Positions 12,552 to 30,703 of a stretch of 64,000 nt of DNA are shown here, piece after piece (position 1 is the stretch's first letter; every line of letters begins with the position of its first letter). Below the pieces are notes generated by a model, which made no database searches, was not told where the DNA came from, and saw nothing but the letters and a program-made list of their open reading frames with translations. The DNA is from Escarpia spicata. Lineage: Eukaryota > Annelida > Polychaeta > Sabellida > Siboglinidae. A program made the position numbers and the translations under genes. The stretch covers positions 68,026,737 to 68,090,736 of the forward strand of contig OZ023206.1 of the NCBI GenBank assembly GCA_963995525.1, given 5' to 3'.

Positions 12552-13140
12552 TTAATAATTATTGTTTTCTAGTGATGCTACAGCTGATGAAAATTCATTT
12601 ATAAAAGCATTTATCTCTTGACTTTGTATTCTTGGTGGTCTATATACGTTCCCAATGGTTAATGTTTTTGACAAATCACCACCATTTACTGTAATAATCA
12701 ATCCTTCCCAGTGCTCATATATATTAAGGTTCATAATTACTTCTGATTTATAGTTATTATCAATACATATATTACTAAACTTCCTTTACTGCTACAACTT
12801 TTATCTTGGGCGATAGCATTATAACCATGCAACACAAATTGAGAGAAATCATCGCCTTCCGCTCTCCATGACTTTTGTGAACATATTACATTAAATTTTA
12901 AATGTATACGATCTAGTTCTTCTACAAATGCCTCTAATTCACTAAATTTAGTTAAGGATTGTATATTTGTGCTTAATATACTAAAACGGTCTTTGTTTTT
13001 CTTGGCGAAATCATTAAACTGATTAAAATCATAATAAGACGAGCGACGTATTATTTGTAGTTCATTAATCTCAGTATCATTTATATCTAACATGTCACTT
13101 AAACTGTTATTTTGTATACCTCCTAAATACGACAGAAATA
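12552..13140 (-). pseudogene. LINE endonuclease (EEP) domain remnant
   Basis: Two adjacent open pieces (13093-12737 and 12734-12552) form the start of an exonuclease-endonuclease-phosphatase domain. FSILSTNIQSL is the N-terminal strand. ICSQKSW stands where QETW is usual, so the catalytic Glu position is changed. IGNVYRPP is the third block. A stop separates the pieces. It is the 5' part of the same LINE. Confidence 0.75.
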
Positions 13141-13479
13141 GTTAATCAAAGGTCATTTGATTTACAGTTTTGCATGATATGAACGATACGTTTTATGCAA
13201 TTGGCGTAGTTAAGTTGATATACAATATGCAATATGTGTGATAGATACACATGAACAATATATTTCCACTAACTTCCACATTTCGTGATATAATTATACA
13301 AAGTAAGTGAGTGAGTATGGATAGACATCATATCATTCTGTGCAGAAAAGCATAAGAGCAAAACGAATAGAAAAATGCTAACATACATTTGGATCATTGA
13401 CTTCGCGAGAAGTTCCAAGGAGAAACGAAAAAACCAATATTTAATTTAGACGTATCTACACAAATATTAGCTTATTCCA
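13141..13479. other. No recognisable gene
   Basis: AT-rich spacer between the LINE start and the abrupt GC-rich island. Nothing supportable. Confidence 0.5.
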
Positions 13480-15330
13480 AGTTCAACAGCAAGCCGGGGA
13501 GCACTGCTCGCTCGTGTCCTAATATACGAGAAGAGGGGCAGTGCTGACCCCGTTGTCGAGCACACGATGCTTGGCTTTTGAAGTACGTGAGCGCGGCTCG
13601 CTCCTGGTTGTACGTCAACACACTCGAGTCCTTCTCTTGAAATCCCGGTTCCGGCCGCACAGCCCGGCGAGTAAGGTGTCTTTGTTGACGTCGTTCTGGC
13701 GCTTGCACAACCCCATCGTGCTGAACAAGTACCAGGCAGAAGACACCTACTCGCTGAACCGAAGGAAGCACGGCTTCGGATCGTACTCGGGATCTGGTAC
13801 ATGCGATCGACGACGAGACCGTGCTCCAGATATCATCGCAGCAGCGGCGTGGCGAGGAGGATATACTGCCGAAGAAACACCCCACGAGCATGCGTTGAGG
13901 ACGGCTCATCAGATCATGGTCTTCGGCACCAACGGGCTGAGATCGTCGCGTGTCATGTAAGCATTCTTAAATACGGGCTGCATCTCGCTGAATCGATAGC
14001 GCAGGTCGTCCGGCTCGCTGGTGGCGCATTCGATCAGGCTGAATAGGATGCCGTTGCGTACGGTTTCGAAGACCTCCACCTGCATTAGTCGACCGCGCGC
14101 AAGGAGGCCGCGTCGTCGGGGATAGGCGGCCTCGAGATACGCCATCACCGCCGGTTCTTTCTTCGCTGCCCGCTGTTCACACTATCACATCTCGACTACC
14201 GTAACGAAGCGGCGAAGGTAAGCCATGGTGGCGCTCGTCTCGGCGAAGAGCTCGGTCATGGGCATACCGATGACGCTTTTCACCTCCTTCTCCGTGCACG
14301 GACAAACGTGGAAGAAGCATCCGCGGATCTGGTACGCCGTTCTCGTTTCGTGACACCACCCGTCGACACGATGTTTGCCTACTCTTTTCTCCGGGCCGTT
14401 GAGTTGGTGGCGTATGACCGCTCCCGTTCGGGAGGTTTCCCATGACAACCATTCTGTGGCCATGCGACCGTACCGGTGCACCCTTTCCGGAACGTGTGGG
14501 CGACGTCCTACGCTTAATCGCCGTAGCTTGGTGACGTCCGCCTCGTGATGCCGTGAAAACATAATCGGAGGGCCACCGACCAGCTAGGTCATCACGAGCG
14601 TTTCGTGGGTGGTCGTCGGCAGATCGTTGAATGGATAAAGCAGCGATACCCTCCTTGACCATATCGATACGTCGGTGTCGGTAGAAGGCGAACTGCTTGT
14701 CGATGGCCTCCAGGAACGTGACCACGTCTCGGTTGTTATACCAGACTAGAATATCCCGTAGCCTCACCGTGCCTTAGTCGTGCCACACAGCCCGGCATCG
14801 CTAGCAGGCGTCGTCGGATATACCCTCCCCTTTCAGGCGGCTGTAGAAAGTCTCTTTCGGAGGAATCTCGCGGTCATCTAGTTTCCGCAGGTCGCCGATA
14901 TACTCGTAAGGAACACTGCCCTTCATCAGCGCACATCCGCAAGCGTTTAAGTAGTTGTTGTAACTGACGCTGGATGCGAGATAATTCGTGATGTCCAGGA
15001 ACTTGGGTGTAGGCGTCGACAGGCACATAAAGTTATTGTTTCTCTTGATGTCGAACGAGAACGATACGTGACGTTCGATCTCATTGGTGGCGGCCGCAGC
15101 AGCAGCAAAAGCAGCACCGGCGGGATCGACGGCTGGAGCGGCCTCGACGGTTGGAACGGATTCACCGGCACCCCGATCGCACAGGAGGAGTGGTGCGAGG
15201 TACTTTTTGACGATATTCATATCATACTTCCCCGAGTTGAACCCGAGGACGGGGAGCTGAGCAAGGTGCACGTGCAGCCGATTGATGAGTGCGGTGGGCG
15301 GGCTAGACCTCTTTGCCTTCATGGGCATCT
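13480..15330 (-). pseudogene. Protein-primed DNA polymerase B relic (Polinton/Maverick-type), frameshifted
   Basis: Minus-strand pieces line up in order with the DNA_pol_B_2 family. LGFNSGKYDMNIVKKYL is the Exo II region. NFMCLSTPTPKFLDITNYLA, SYNNYLNACGC and a KGSVPYEY block follow (15328-14801). Next come LRDILVWYNNRDVVTFLEAI (14767 on), GYDxNA-region debris, PVxGWCHETRTAYQ and GCFFHVCPC (14562-14185), SEMQPVFKN ... TRDDL (14148-13909) and RRMLVG-like, ILLATPLLR and MYQIPEYDP-type pieces to about 13720. Several frameshifts and stops occur, and the polymerase palm catalytic blocks are missing or unreadable after 13720. Such genes belong to self-synthesising DNA transposons and related viruses. 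GC content is clearly higher than both flanks. No capsid, integrase or protease gene is visible nearby. Confidence 0.8.
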
Positions 15331-15397
15331 CGTCAGTGGCGTCGTCGTCATTGTTATTGTCGCTGGCGCCGGCCCAGTCACCACAAAAAAATCCGAT

Positions 15398-15553
15398 CAG
15401 AATTTAACGAAAAAGAAATGCGTTATTTTTACAAACTCGATCTGTCGAAAAAAACAACCGACGCTGTTTTTTCGTAGCGTCGTCAACTAACGCGGGTGCC
15501 AATGACGTAAGCAAGCATATGGCCTTCGCGAATTGGGATACCTTATATATCGT
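15398..15553 (+). repeat. Direct repeat, right copy (partner at 8715-8868)
   Basis: Same orientation as the left copy, sharing the GATCTGTCGAAA core, CCGACGCT and GGCCTT(C/G)GCGAATTGGGA. It lies directly beside the polymerase relic, so it may belong to the same ancient element. Confidence 0.75.
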
Positions 15554-15608
15554 GTACAGGCATGAAATATCGATATCGCCTATGTATGTGTATATATATA
15601 TTATATAT

Positions 15609-15609
15609 A

Positions 15610-15689
<80 letters not shown>

Positions 15690-15812
15690 TGGGTGTGCGT
15701 GTGTGTGCGTGTGTGCGTGTGTGCGTGTGTGCGTGTGTGCGTGTGTGCGTGTGTGCGTGTGTGCGTGTGTGCGTGTGTGCGTGTGTGCGTGTGTGCGTGT
15801 GTGCGTGTGTGT
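15609..15812. repeat. (TG)n grading into an 8-bp GTGTGTGC repeat
   Basis: A pure TG run of about 75 bp changes at about 15690 into regular GTGTGTGC octamers to 15812. Coding frames seen through it are artefacts of the repeat. Confidence 0.97.
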
Positions 15813-16265
15813 TTAAGCACTCGTTTCTAAAGAAATCATAGCATTATGCATAACATTGCATTGCGTTGTAAACAATATAAAATTATATTGTGTTGATTAT
15901 TAGGTGAGACATTGCAACTAGTTTATTTCATTACAATTCACCATTTTTCATTTGACGTTTTGTGTAGAAACTAATAAGTGGAAGTTGATGAAATTTGTTT
16001 CTGAATGAAACATTTCAAAATTTGTTTTCTATCCTTAAATGCAAGTAGACCCATATATTTCCAGTAGTAGTTTTTATCTTATGCTGGATATATATATCAT
16101 TGTAGTCCTCGTTCTAGTTATGAGACACATTCAAACTATGCTCTAGTAACAGTTGCTGCAGTTATTCATAAATTGTGGAGTGCAGTAGTTGGCGTATATC
16201 TTTTGAGGTGACGCGAGACAACATCTAGATTGTTATTTTGGCTACGTACAATTCACGACTCCACA
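15813..16265. other. No recognisable gene
   Basis: AT-rich unique sequence. No coding or repeat signal that I can support. Confidence 0.5.
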
Positions 16266-16964
16266 GCCACACAATAAATTACTGTATTAGCGTGCGTTGG
16301 AGCAAATCAAAAAAGCGCTGTGCCTGAATGAACGTTTTTGAAATAGAAAAATATGGGTAGGAATTAGCTATAGAATCTAAAACCGATCAATATCAAAATA
16401 AGTTAGGGAAATGGTGTTTACAGTTGCATATGGGTTAAATAACGTCCATCTGAAGACAGACACATGATGGTTGCTTTCGACGATTATGCGGCCCCGAGCT
16501 TTGATCGTGGACGGATGCCGGGTAGAAAGCAAGGTAGATGCCGGGTATGCTGGGTAGGCCCTCCGGGCCACCCAGCGTTAATGTCGAGTCCGGGTCGATA
16601 CGATGCCCATGGTACAGCGGTTTGAGCATTTTATGGAAGTTGCGCTGTATAAGTATTAATTAAATACCGGTTTTATTCACAACAAAGAAAGTAAAACTCC
16701 AATTAACTTTCCAAATGGCTGGCAAGCAATATTAGTCAAATGGGCGGTCTATTTGTTCTAATTTGCTAGATGGCAGTGTGAACAGCAGCAGCCTAGTGTA
16801 CAATTTGAACTGTTTTCAAGACGCTTCGAGTTGTTTCATTTTGTGGTATAAATAATATATACATATGTACTTCAGTGTCCCGTCATTAGATCGTCTCAGT
16901 ATGGTAAGTAACTTCACCCTAGTGTAAATGCTTTTCATGAACGCCAACCAAAACAGTTCTATGC

Positions 16965-17290
16965 ATTCAGTTTGAACGTTTTTGTTCTGTCGCCTTTTTG
17001 TGCAGAGCAGTGGAGTGCTCTGAGACATTATACTGAGCACACAACACGGCACAACCGCCGATCAGTAACGGACAAGAGGTTACACCTGTTAGGTTAGCGT
17101 GAATACTCGTAGTTTTGATGTATTATATAAAAAGGTGTATTGCCTGTTAGGTTTATAAATACGTTGTGACACTAATTGCTTCGAGCTCTTTCTCATGATA
17201 CTGCAGCTTGACATGGATATGGGCACGTCCACAAAGCATATATATATTTATGGCCGCTCTTATGTCATTAGAGTTTTTAAAGAATCATAC
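16965..17290 (+). repeat. Dispersed repeat family R1, copy 1
   Basis: Runs from GAACGTTTTTGTTCT through CACGGCACAACCGCCGATCAGTA and TGTATTGCCTGTTAGGTTTA to a GGGC(A/G)CGTCCACAAAGCAT end. Related copies are at 50085-50345, 53347-53680 and 58480-58870; partial ones are at 18649-18772 and 60359-60480. No coding capacity is recognised. Confidence 0.7.
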
Positions 17291-17447
17291 AGTATCGAAA
17301 ATGTTGTGTAGTCTGACTTGTTACTGACACGTCCAAGCAACGCGATAGTGACATATACATGCCTGAACATATCATGAATATCGTTCATTTTCACAACGCA
17401 GAAAACATAACTCCCATTAACGTTCGAAATGATTGGACCGCTGTCTT

Positions 17448-17927
17448 GTCCGTCAGCAGCACCCTGACATACGCACTCACTTAGGTCAGTCAGCAGCACA
17501 CTGACATACGCACTCACTTAGGTCCGTCAGCAGCACACTGACATACGCACTCACTTAGGTCAGTCAGCAGCACACTGACATACGCACTCACTTAGGTCCG
17601 TCAGCAGCACACTGACATACGCACTCACTTAGGTCCGTCAGCAGCACACTGACATACGCACTCACTTAGGTCAGTCAGCAGCACACTGACATACGCACTC
17701 ACTTAGGTCAGTCAGCAGCACACTGACATACGCACTCACTTAGGTCAGTCAGCAGCACACTGACATGCGCACTCACTTAGGTCCGTCAGCAGCACACTGA
17801 CATACGCACTCACTTAGGTCAGTCAGCAGCACACTGACATACGCACTCACTTAGGTCAGTCAGCAGCACACTGACATAAGCACTCACTTAGGTCAGTCAG
17901 CAGCACACTGACATACGCACTCACTTA
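17448..17927 (+). repeat. 37-bp minisatellite, 13 units
   Basis: Unit GGTC(A/C)GTCAGCAGCACACTG followed by ACATACGCACTCACTTA. Units differ mainly by A or C at base 5. The span of 480 bp fits 13 units, the first lacking one base. The array directly adjoins the 3' end of an RTE fragment and has a 16-unit counterpart at 59049-59640. Confidence 0.97.
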
Positions 17928-18640
17928 ATCCTCTTGGCTCTGGTAAGAGTATAGAGCCGAAACGAAGGTTCCCCATCACACCATGCTGTTAGCAGACTTC
18001 TTTGTTCATTCCAGGTGGTACCAAACTTCTTTAATTCCTCGGTTGTGGTTTTTGTGGATTCCAATCGAGGGCTTGTTTTTTAACTGTTGTTGCATTTTTT
18101 GGGAGTGTATGTCCTATCCATATCCATTTAGTTTTTTGAATTTCTGTTTTGATGTTTATTTTGTCTGTCCTGTTCATCAGCTCCGTGTTTGTGACTTTAT
18201 TTTGCCATTTGATTTTAAGTATGTTTCTAAGGCATTTGATAATAAATGTTTGTAGTTGTTTGGTTGTAGTTTTGTGACTCTCCATGTCTCTGACCAGTAG
18301 ATCAGTACACTTTTCACGTTTGAGTTGAATATTCGAATTTTTTTTCTTGTTGAAAGGGATGGCTGTATTCCACACTGTCCATAAGGTGATGAATGCAAGT
18401 CTGGCCTTTGCAATCCTGCATTTGACATACTCGCCTGTTCCTCCTTTGTCTGTCTCTACACTGCCGAGGTAGGTAAATTTGTCGTCCTCTTCTATATCAG
18501 TTCCCTTGATCTGTACGTTTGCTTGTTGTGTGTTGTTCACCATCAAGAGGTTTGTTTTTGTATATTTATTATTTATTTTCAGACCTGTTTTCTCTGCTTC
18601 CTTTGTCAGCCGGCTAGTTTTAGTTTGCATCTGCTTGTGT
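17928..18640 (-). mobile_element. RTE-type LINE, 5'-truncated 3' part
   Basis: The minus strand encodes the C-terminal reverse transcriptase tail of an RTE-clade LINE. Motifs are KTGLKINNKYTKTNLL, KFTYLGSVETDKGGT, then a frame break, KCLRNILKIKWQNKVTNTEL and WIWIGHTL. The catalytic box is absent because of truncation. The element ends at the start of the 37-bp array, whose reverse complement begins TAAGTGAGTG, like the tail usual for this family. A second, equally decayed copy is at 59641-60350. Confidence 0.85.
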
Positions 18641-18648
18641 GTGTGAAA

Positions 18649-18793
18649 TACGTTGTGACACTAATTGCTTAACGCATTGACCTCCTTTTCATGATACGTC
18701 AGCTTGACATGGATATGGGCGCGTCCACAAAGCATTATATTTATGGCCGCTCTTATGTCGTTAGATATCTTGGTCAGTCAGCAGCACACTGAT
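18649..18793 (+). repeat. Second copy of the R1 end plus half a minisatellite unit
   Basis: ACGTTGTGACACTAATTGCTT to CTCTTATGTCGTTAGAT repeats 17163-17277. It is followed at 18773 by GGTCAGTCAGCAGCACACTG, half of a 37-bp unit. The array plus RTE fragment is therefore bracketed by two copies of the same 120-bp segment. Confidence 0.8.
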
Positions 18794-19317
18794 GCACAAT
18801 GTTGATAAATTTCAATTAAGAGGCTTTGAGTTGTTTAAGCATGTTGTCTAAGTAGCACTCTTCCACTATTATGAACATGATTAACTCGGTAGAATGTTTT
18901 AAACATTTTGATAAATCCACATCATGTTAAATTCGCCATCATATTATTCTGCGTTTTTTCTTTCAATATTGTTACAAACACATTTTGTTTACTCGTATAT
19001 ATGTCCTAGTCGATGTACAGGGTACGTCGAGAAAAGACACGCAGCATAAGCAACATGAAGAGTATGACAGAAGACCCACTCGATCGCGTATTCCGTATGT
19101 TATTAGTGCCGCGTAAAGTTGAGATGTAAAGTGTACACTGTTCATGGAAATAAATGTTTATGTTCACCGTTTGAACATATGAATTGGTTGCTTGAATGAA
19201 ACAGAAGCTTAGCTCGCTCCATCATATCATGCACCTTCAATCATTTGTCTTGTGGTTTGGGATATTACGCACATACAGAAAAAAACGCGAACATACACTT
19301 GCACAGGCACACGCGAA

Positions 19318-19449
19318 CACACACACACACACAAATACAAACACACACAAACATACATATAAACACACATACACACACAAACGCACACACCACACGCACG
19401 CACTCACGCACACACACACAAACAAACACGCAAACACACAAACACACAC
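19318..19449. repeat. Imperfect CA-rich microsatellite
   Basis: ACAC runs with regular A and CG interruptions. The counterpart in copy 2 is at 61129-61258. Confidence 0.9.
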
Positions 19450-19501
19450 TTCAATGGGTTTTTTTAATTACAGAAACATCATGGTTCACAGAGCTCATTG
19501 T

Positions 19502-19507
19502 TTTATT
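19502..19507 (-). promoter_or_regulatory. Polyadenylation signal AATAAA of the CTHRC1-like gene
   Basis: AATAAA on the minus strand, 59 bp after the stop codon at 19566-19568. It is conserved at 61311-61316 in the paralogue. Confidence 0.65.
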
Positions 19508-19565
19508 TCCAAAGCACGTCAACAAAACGAAAAAGCACAAATGGTGAAACACCAGTATTCGCCGT

Positions 19566-26974
<7,409 letters not shown>

Positions 26975-27044
26975 CCTGTGATCTTCTTATATTGGTCGGT
27001 ACAGAAGTTGTGTCTATCTCTCTCACACACTCTCTGGACATGTG

Positions 27045-27052
27045 TTTATATA
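27045..27052 (-). promoter_or_regulatory. TATA box of the CTHRC1-like gene
   Basis: TATATAAA on the minus strand, 71 bp upstream of the exon 1 ATG. This predicts transcription start near 27015-27020 and a short 5' leader. Confidence 0.6.
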
Positions 27053-28649
27053 CGCCACGAAGTATGGCCGGATGTTTATTTCGCAAACTCTCATTAGAAA
27101 AACAATTACTCGAAAAGGATGTGGCATAATATTGATCAAAATTATATATTATTACAAAAAGTGTCAACTTGACCCGAATTAGAAACCTGAAGCGACATGT
27201 AATGTATATATGACTGTATGTCTGTAATTGCCTGTAAACGGTCGTATCTTTTGGCCGACCCGAACCTTTAGAGTGATGTATTTATGTAGGAATACATATA
27301 AATTAGAGAAAGAGGTGTTTATGAGGTGTGCTGTTATCGTTCCATTTAGTTTTGTTGGAACACAGCCACATCTTACTAACTATACTGACAGATGTGAATA
27401 CCACTTATCCCACTAACCACAACCACTCACAGTTTGCCTACTTGTTGTTTAGATTATTACGACTAGCACAACTGCCCGTCACCTAACGGGATGCCTTGGA
27501 AGATAATAATGTTTAACAAATATTAGAAAACACACAGCATAAACACCACAACGCGCTCGCAGATACTCATTGTTTGTAGAAAATAACAAGGGTCGAAGAG
27601 AATGTGTATTTCACGTCCATCGATAAGCCCTAGTCGTGATTGTGTAACATTGTGAAATAGTATTCGTATTGCTAAGCTATTGGCTTGAGGGTAGACATAA
27701 GCATTATTGTGTCAGCGTCTATTCCATGTTGCCAACACAACATGTCGTACGTCCTATTCTATGAGGCGTTCATTTGATTCTTCAATGAAATTGCTTACTT
27801 ATTATTTTGTTGTTCCTTTGCCTGCCTCCATGCATTCGCACATGTAAACCTACATACATCCTTCGCTTCACTCCTGCTTACAAACGCAGGTTATCTGTAA
27901 CCATTCGGCCAATATCTGAAATGTTGTCTGCCCTTTGGTTCTTGGGACAGGCCCTCGTTTTATGAGATACCCCGCGTCCTGCAATACCAGGCAAATGGCC
28001 TTCCTTTTCGTGAAATAGAAAAGAAAAAAAAAAGTAATTCGTTTCGCTAAACTGAACTATTCTCCAGAAACTGACGTCTTTTAATGCAATGGGGGAATTT
28101 AAGCCCCGTTTTCCGCCGAAAGAGCATGGTGAGATACCAGTTTTCAAATCGAGTCAACAGGGTGCGGGGATAGCGAGGTGTACATGCGATTTGTTTGGTC
28201 ACATCGTTTGGGAATACCAATGTGCGTCGGCACGTAGATGTTGCTCGCCATCAGGCGTTCTTCGTTGCTCGTTCTTTATTCTTCCCTTTCACTTTTATAA
28301 ACAGATGAATGAATGACTGTAATTGCACACACGTTATATAAGCTCGCAAAGTATAACAATACGTTACACATGACGTAGGGGGAGATAGTTTAATCGTCAT
28401 CATGTATCGCGAGGAAAACTAGTCTCGCTTAACCGACTCTCGCCTGGCTGCGTGACTTCGCCAAGAAGATAGTCTCGTACAGAATCGCCTTTTGACTGCT
28501 CACTGCCAGTTAGCACGTCTATCCCCGAATGTTGATATATTATGTATGTTTTCGATAACGAAATGAAAATACGAAATAGTGCCCAAAATAATATTATACA
28601 AAATAAAATGAATCTTAAACTAAATGAACACCAAAAAAAATGCGTATAC
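27053..28649. other. No recognisable gene
   Basis: Upstream flank of the CTHRC1-like gene. Open stretches at 27228-27416, 27878-28147 and 28089-28316 have no recognisable motif and no partner. Nothing supportable. Confidence 0.45.
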
Positions 28650-28720
28650 TCTGTGGGATTCGAACCGAAGACCCTGAAAATAGCAGCTCAACACGCTACC
28701 GATTTAGCCACCAAGATCAG
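28650..28720 (-). repeat. tRNA-like pseudogene or SINE head
   Basis: The minus strand shows a box A-like TGGCTAAATCGGTAGCG and a perfect B box GGTTCGAATCC about 38 bp later, the spacing of a tRNA. The acceptor and T stems do not pair well, so it is not a working tRNA gene. Confidence 0.4.
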
Positions 28721-29349
28721 TACGTGTTGGTTGTACTTTGGAGACTACATACATTAGTTAGTTAGCAGTCTGATCGTTGCGCTAGACATCGATTGCACTT
28801 TGTTTAGTTAAATTTGTCCTTGTTTGATAGTTATATCATGCTTATTCACACTTAGTCTTTTGTTTCTGCTCGAACATTAGCAAGACAACGTCAATACGAT
28901 AATGTTGACAGCCACGAGGGCTGCCACCTAGTGAATATGCATGTGATTAAAAGGCTACGAAAAAAAGGTTTAATGTTGTTTTATTTTGTGTGTGACATGT
29001 TTCAATATCAGTTTAATGTTGAATAGTTGTTATAGTAGAGTATTAGCTGATGAAAGTGTATCCTTATTTAATTTGTTATTTCATAATTGGCCTGAAAACC
29101 AAACTTCGTCTCTACCCGAATCTGGGGTAAAGCCCCCTTCCGGTAACATTGGCAGAACCTTCATATTCTAGGCCGTAGTGAGGGCAAAAAAGTGCTGTAA
29201 CCTCACGACGCCTGGGTAATCGAGGCTACAGGAAAACGCCTCGATACAGTGCCGCCACATAGCGGTATTCGTGTGTATTCCGTGATTTTTTCGCGCACTG
29301 TGTCCCACCAAATATACTGGTGCTAAAGCCACCTTCAAAACACCATCTG
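28721..29349. other. No recognisable gene; probable RTE 5' region at its end
   Basis: No domain seen. The last part (about 29110-29350) may be the untranslated 5' region of the RTE-type LINE, because it runs directly into its endonuclease frame. Confidence 0.4.
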
Positions 29350-29366
29350 AGAAAGTCATCATCGGC

Positions 29367-30703
29367 TTGGAATGTACTTGGAATGTCCGCACACTCCACG
29401 CTTGCGGTAAACTAGAAGAATTGGAACATGAACTGAAGAGATATCACTGGGACATAATTGGACTCTCCGATGTGAGGTGGGTAGGCTTTGGCGAGACAAC
29501 AACAGAGGACGGACACAAGATATGGTACGGTGGAGACCAAACCAAGCACCAGCATGGGGTCGCCTTCATCGTACGGAAGGAACTTACAGGGTGCATTATC
29601 AGCTGCACCCCCATATCCAGCAGAATCATCTCCATCCGCGTCTCAGCTACACCTAAGAACATCTCCATCATCCAGGTTTATGCACCAACAACAGCCCACG
29701 ATGATGAGGAAGTAGAGGCTTTCTATGAAGACACAGAAAGCGTTATCACCAAGACCCCAAAGAAGGACATCACCATCGTACAAGGAACGCTAACGTGGGC
29801 CCAGACGCCCACGTACACTGGTCTGGAACAGTTGGGAAATTTGTTATAGGAAAAACCAACGAAAGGGGACCCCGCCTCCTGGAGTTTGCAGACAGACTGA
29901 CCCTGGCAAAGACCCTATACCCACACAAGCTCTCTCGCAGAACAACATGGCACTCACCAAGCGGTCTGATTCACACTCAAATTAATTTCATTCTGACACC
30001 TCGTCACTTCAAGTCGAGCATTAACAAAACACAGACCAAGACATTCCAAGGAGCTGGCATAGGCAGCAATCTTGACCTTGTCATGCATACAATGAAGCTC
30101 AAGTTTAAAAAGAAATATCACGCGGTACAGCCACATGTCAAGTTTGATGTCGACAAGGTGAAAGATCCCGAAGTGGCTGCAGTATTTTAAGCTCAGATAG
30201 GGGGGAAGTCTGCGGCACTTAACCTCCTGGACAATGACATCAATGTCCTCACTAACAACTTCAACGAAGCAGTCAGCAAAACAGCTGAGGAGATAATGGG
30301 TCGACAGTAGAGGAGGAACCAACCCTGGGTCACAAAGAACATCCTTGACCTCTGTGACGAAAGACGAGAATTGAAGAAGACCAGACAGTACAGCCCAGAG
30401 TCACAGGAACAGTATGGCCAGGTCAACAGGCCAATACGGAAAGAAATTAAAACTACCAAAGAACAGTGGATTGAGGAGCCGTGTGCCAGTATTGAGAAAG
30501 GAATGGCTCAGGGTAACAGCAAGCAAGTCTTTAATACACTGAAGAACCTGACCAACCCGCAGCAAAACAAAACATCAGTCATTGAAGATAGCATGGGAGC
30601 ACTTCTGACAGAGACTGGTGAAGTCTTAAAGAGCTGGACGGAGTACTGCCAGGAGCTCTCTGATACCAGCGTGCCTCAGACAGAACTGGGCCCGAGGTTA
30701 TAG
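29367..30703 (+). pseudogene. RTE LINE endonuclease and linker
   Basis: Apurinic-type EEP endonuclease: WNVRTLHACGKLEELEHEL, IIGLSDVRWVGFG, HGVAFIVRKEL and IIQVYAPTTAHDDEEVEAFY are in frame to 29849. The GDFN-type block reads VQGTLTW, so the catalytic Asp/Asn are lost, followed by a frameshift. The next frame (29795-30190) has NERGPRLLEFADRLTLAKTL and a HxSPSG-like target block. SNLDLVMHTM replaces the final SDH motif. The linker continues in another frame (30371-30703). Three frames in all, so a pseudogene. Confidence 0.85.

Larger units (their letters stand above)
9587..13140 (-). mobile_element. Decayed LINE (CR1/Jockey superfamily), minus strand
   Basis: On the minus strand, an endonuclease remnant (13.1-12.5 kb) is followed by a broken reverse transcriptase and then a C-terminal thumb region (10.8-10.3 kb). 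The 3' end is marked by AATAAA-like sequence and a CTTGTT/CTT hexamer-type tail at 9587-9615. Frame breaks are abundant. A related but distinct LINE lies at about 22.2-25.1 kb. Confidence 0.8.

Noticed and set aside
13541..13960. 139-residue plus-strand open stretch in the GC-rich island
   Set aside because: It is the shadow of the minus-strand polymerase relic; GC-rich sequence has few stops.
15068..15490. 140-residue plus-strand open stretch
   Set aside because: Antisense to the PolB exonuclease region, which has clear family motifs on the minus strand.
17260..17517. Minus-strand stretch with DGQDSGPIISNVNGSYVFC, loosely like CTHRC1 exon 2 surroundings
   Set aside because: Lies in repeated sequence (R1/minisatellite), lacks the KQC motif, and shows no splice-compatible continuation.
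17448..17927. CRISPR-like array of 37-bp repeats
   Set aside because: Units are directly tandem with no unique spacers, in a eukaryotic repeat context; it is a minisatellite.
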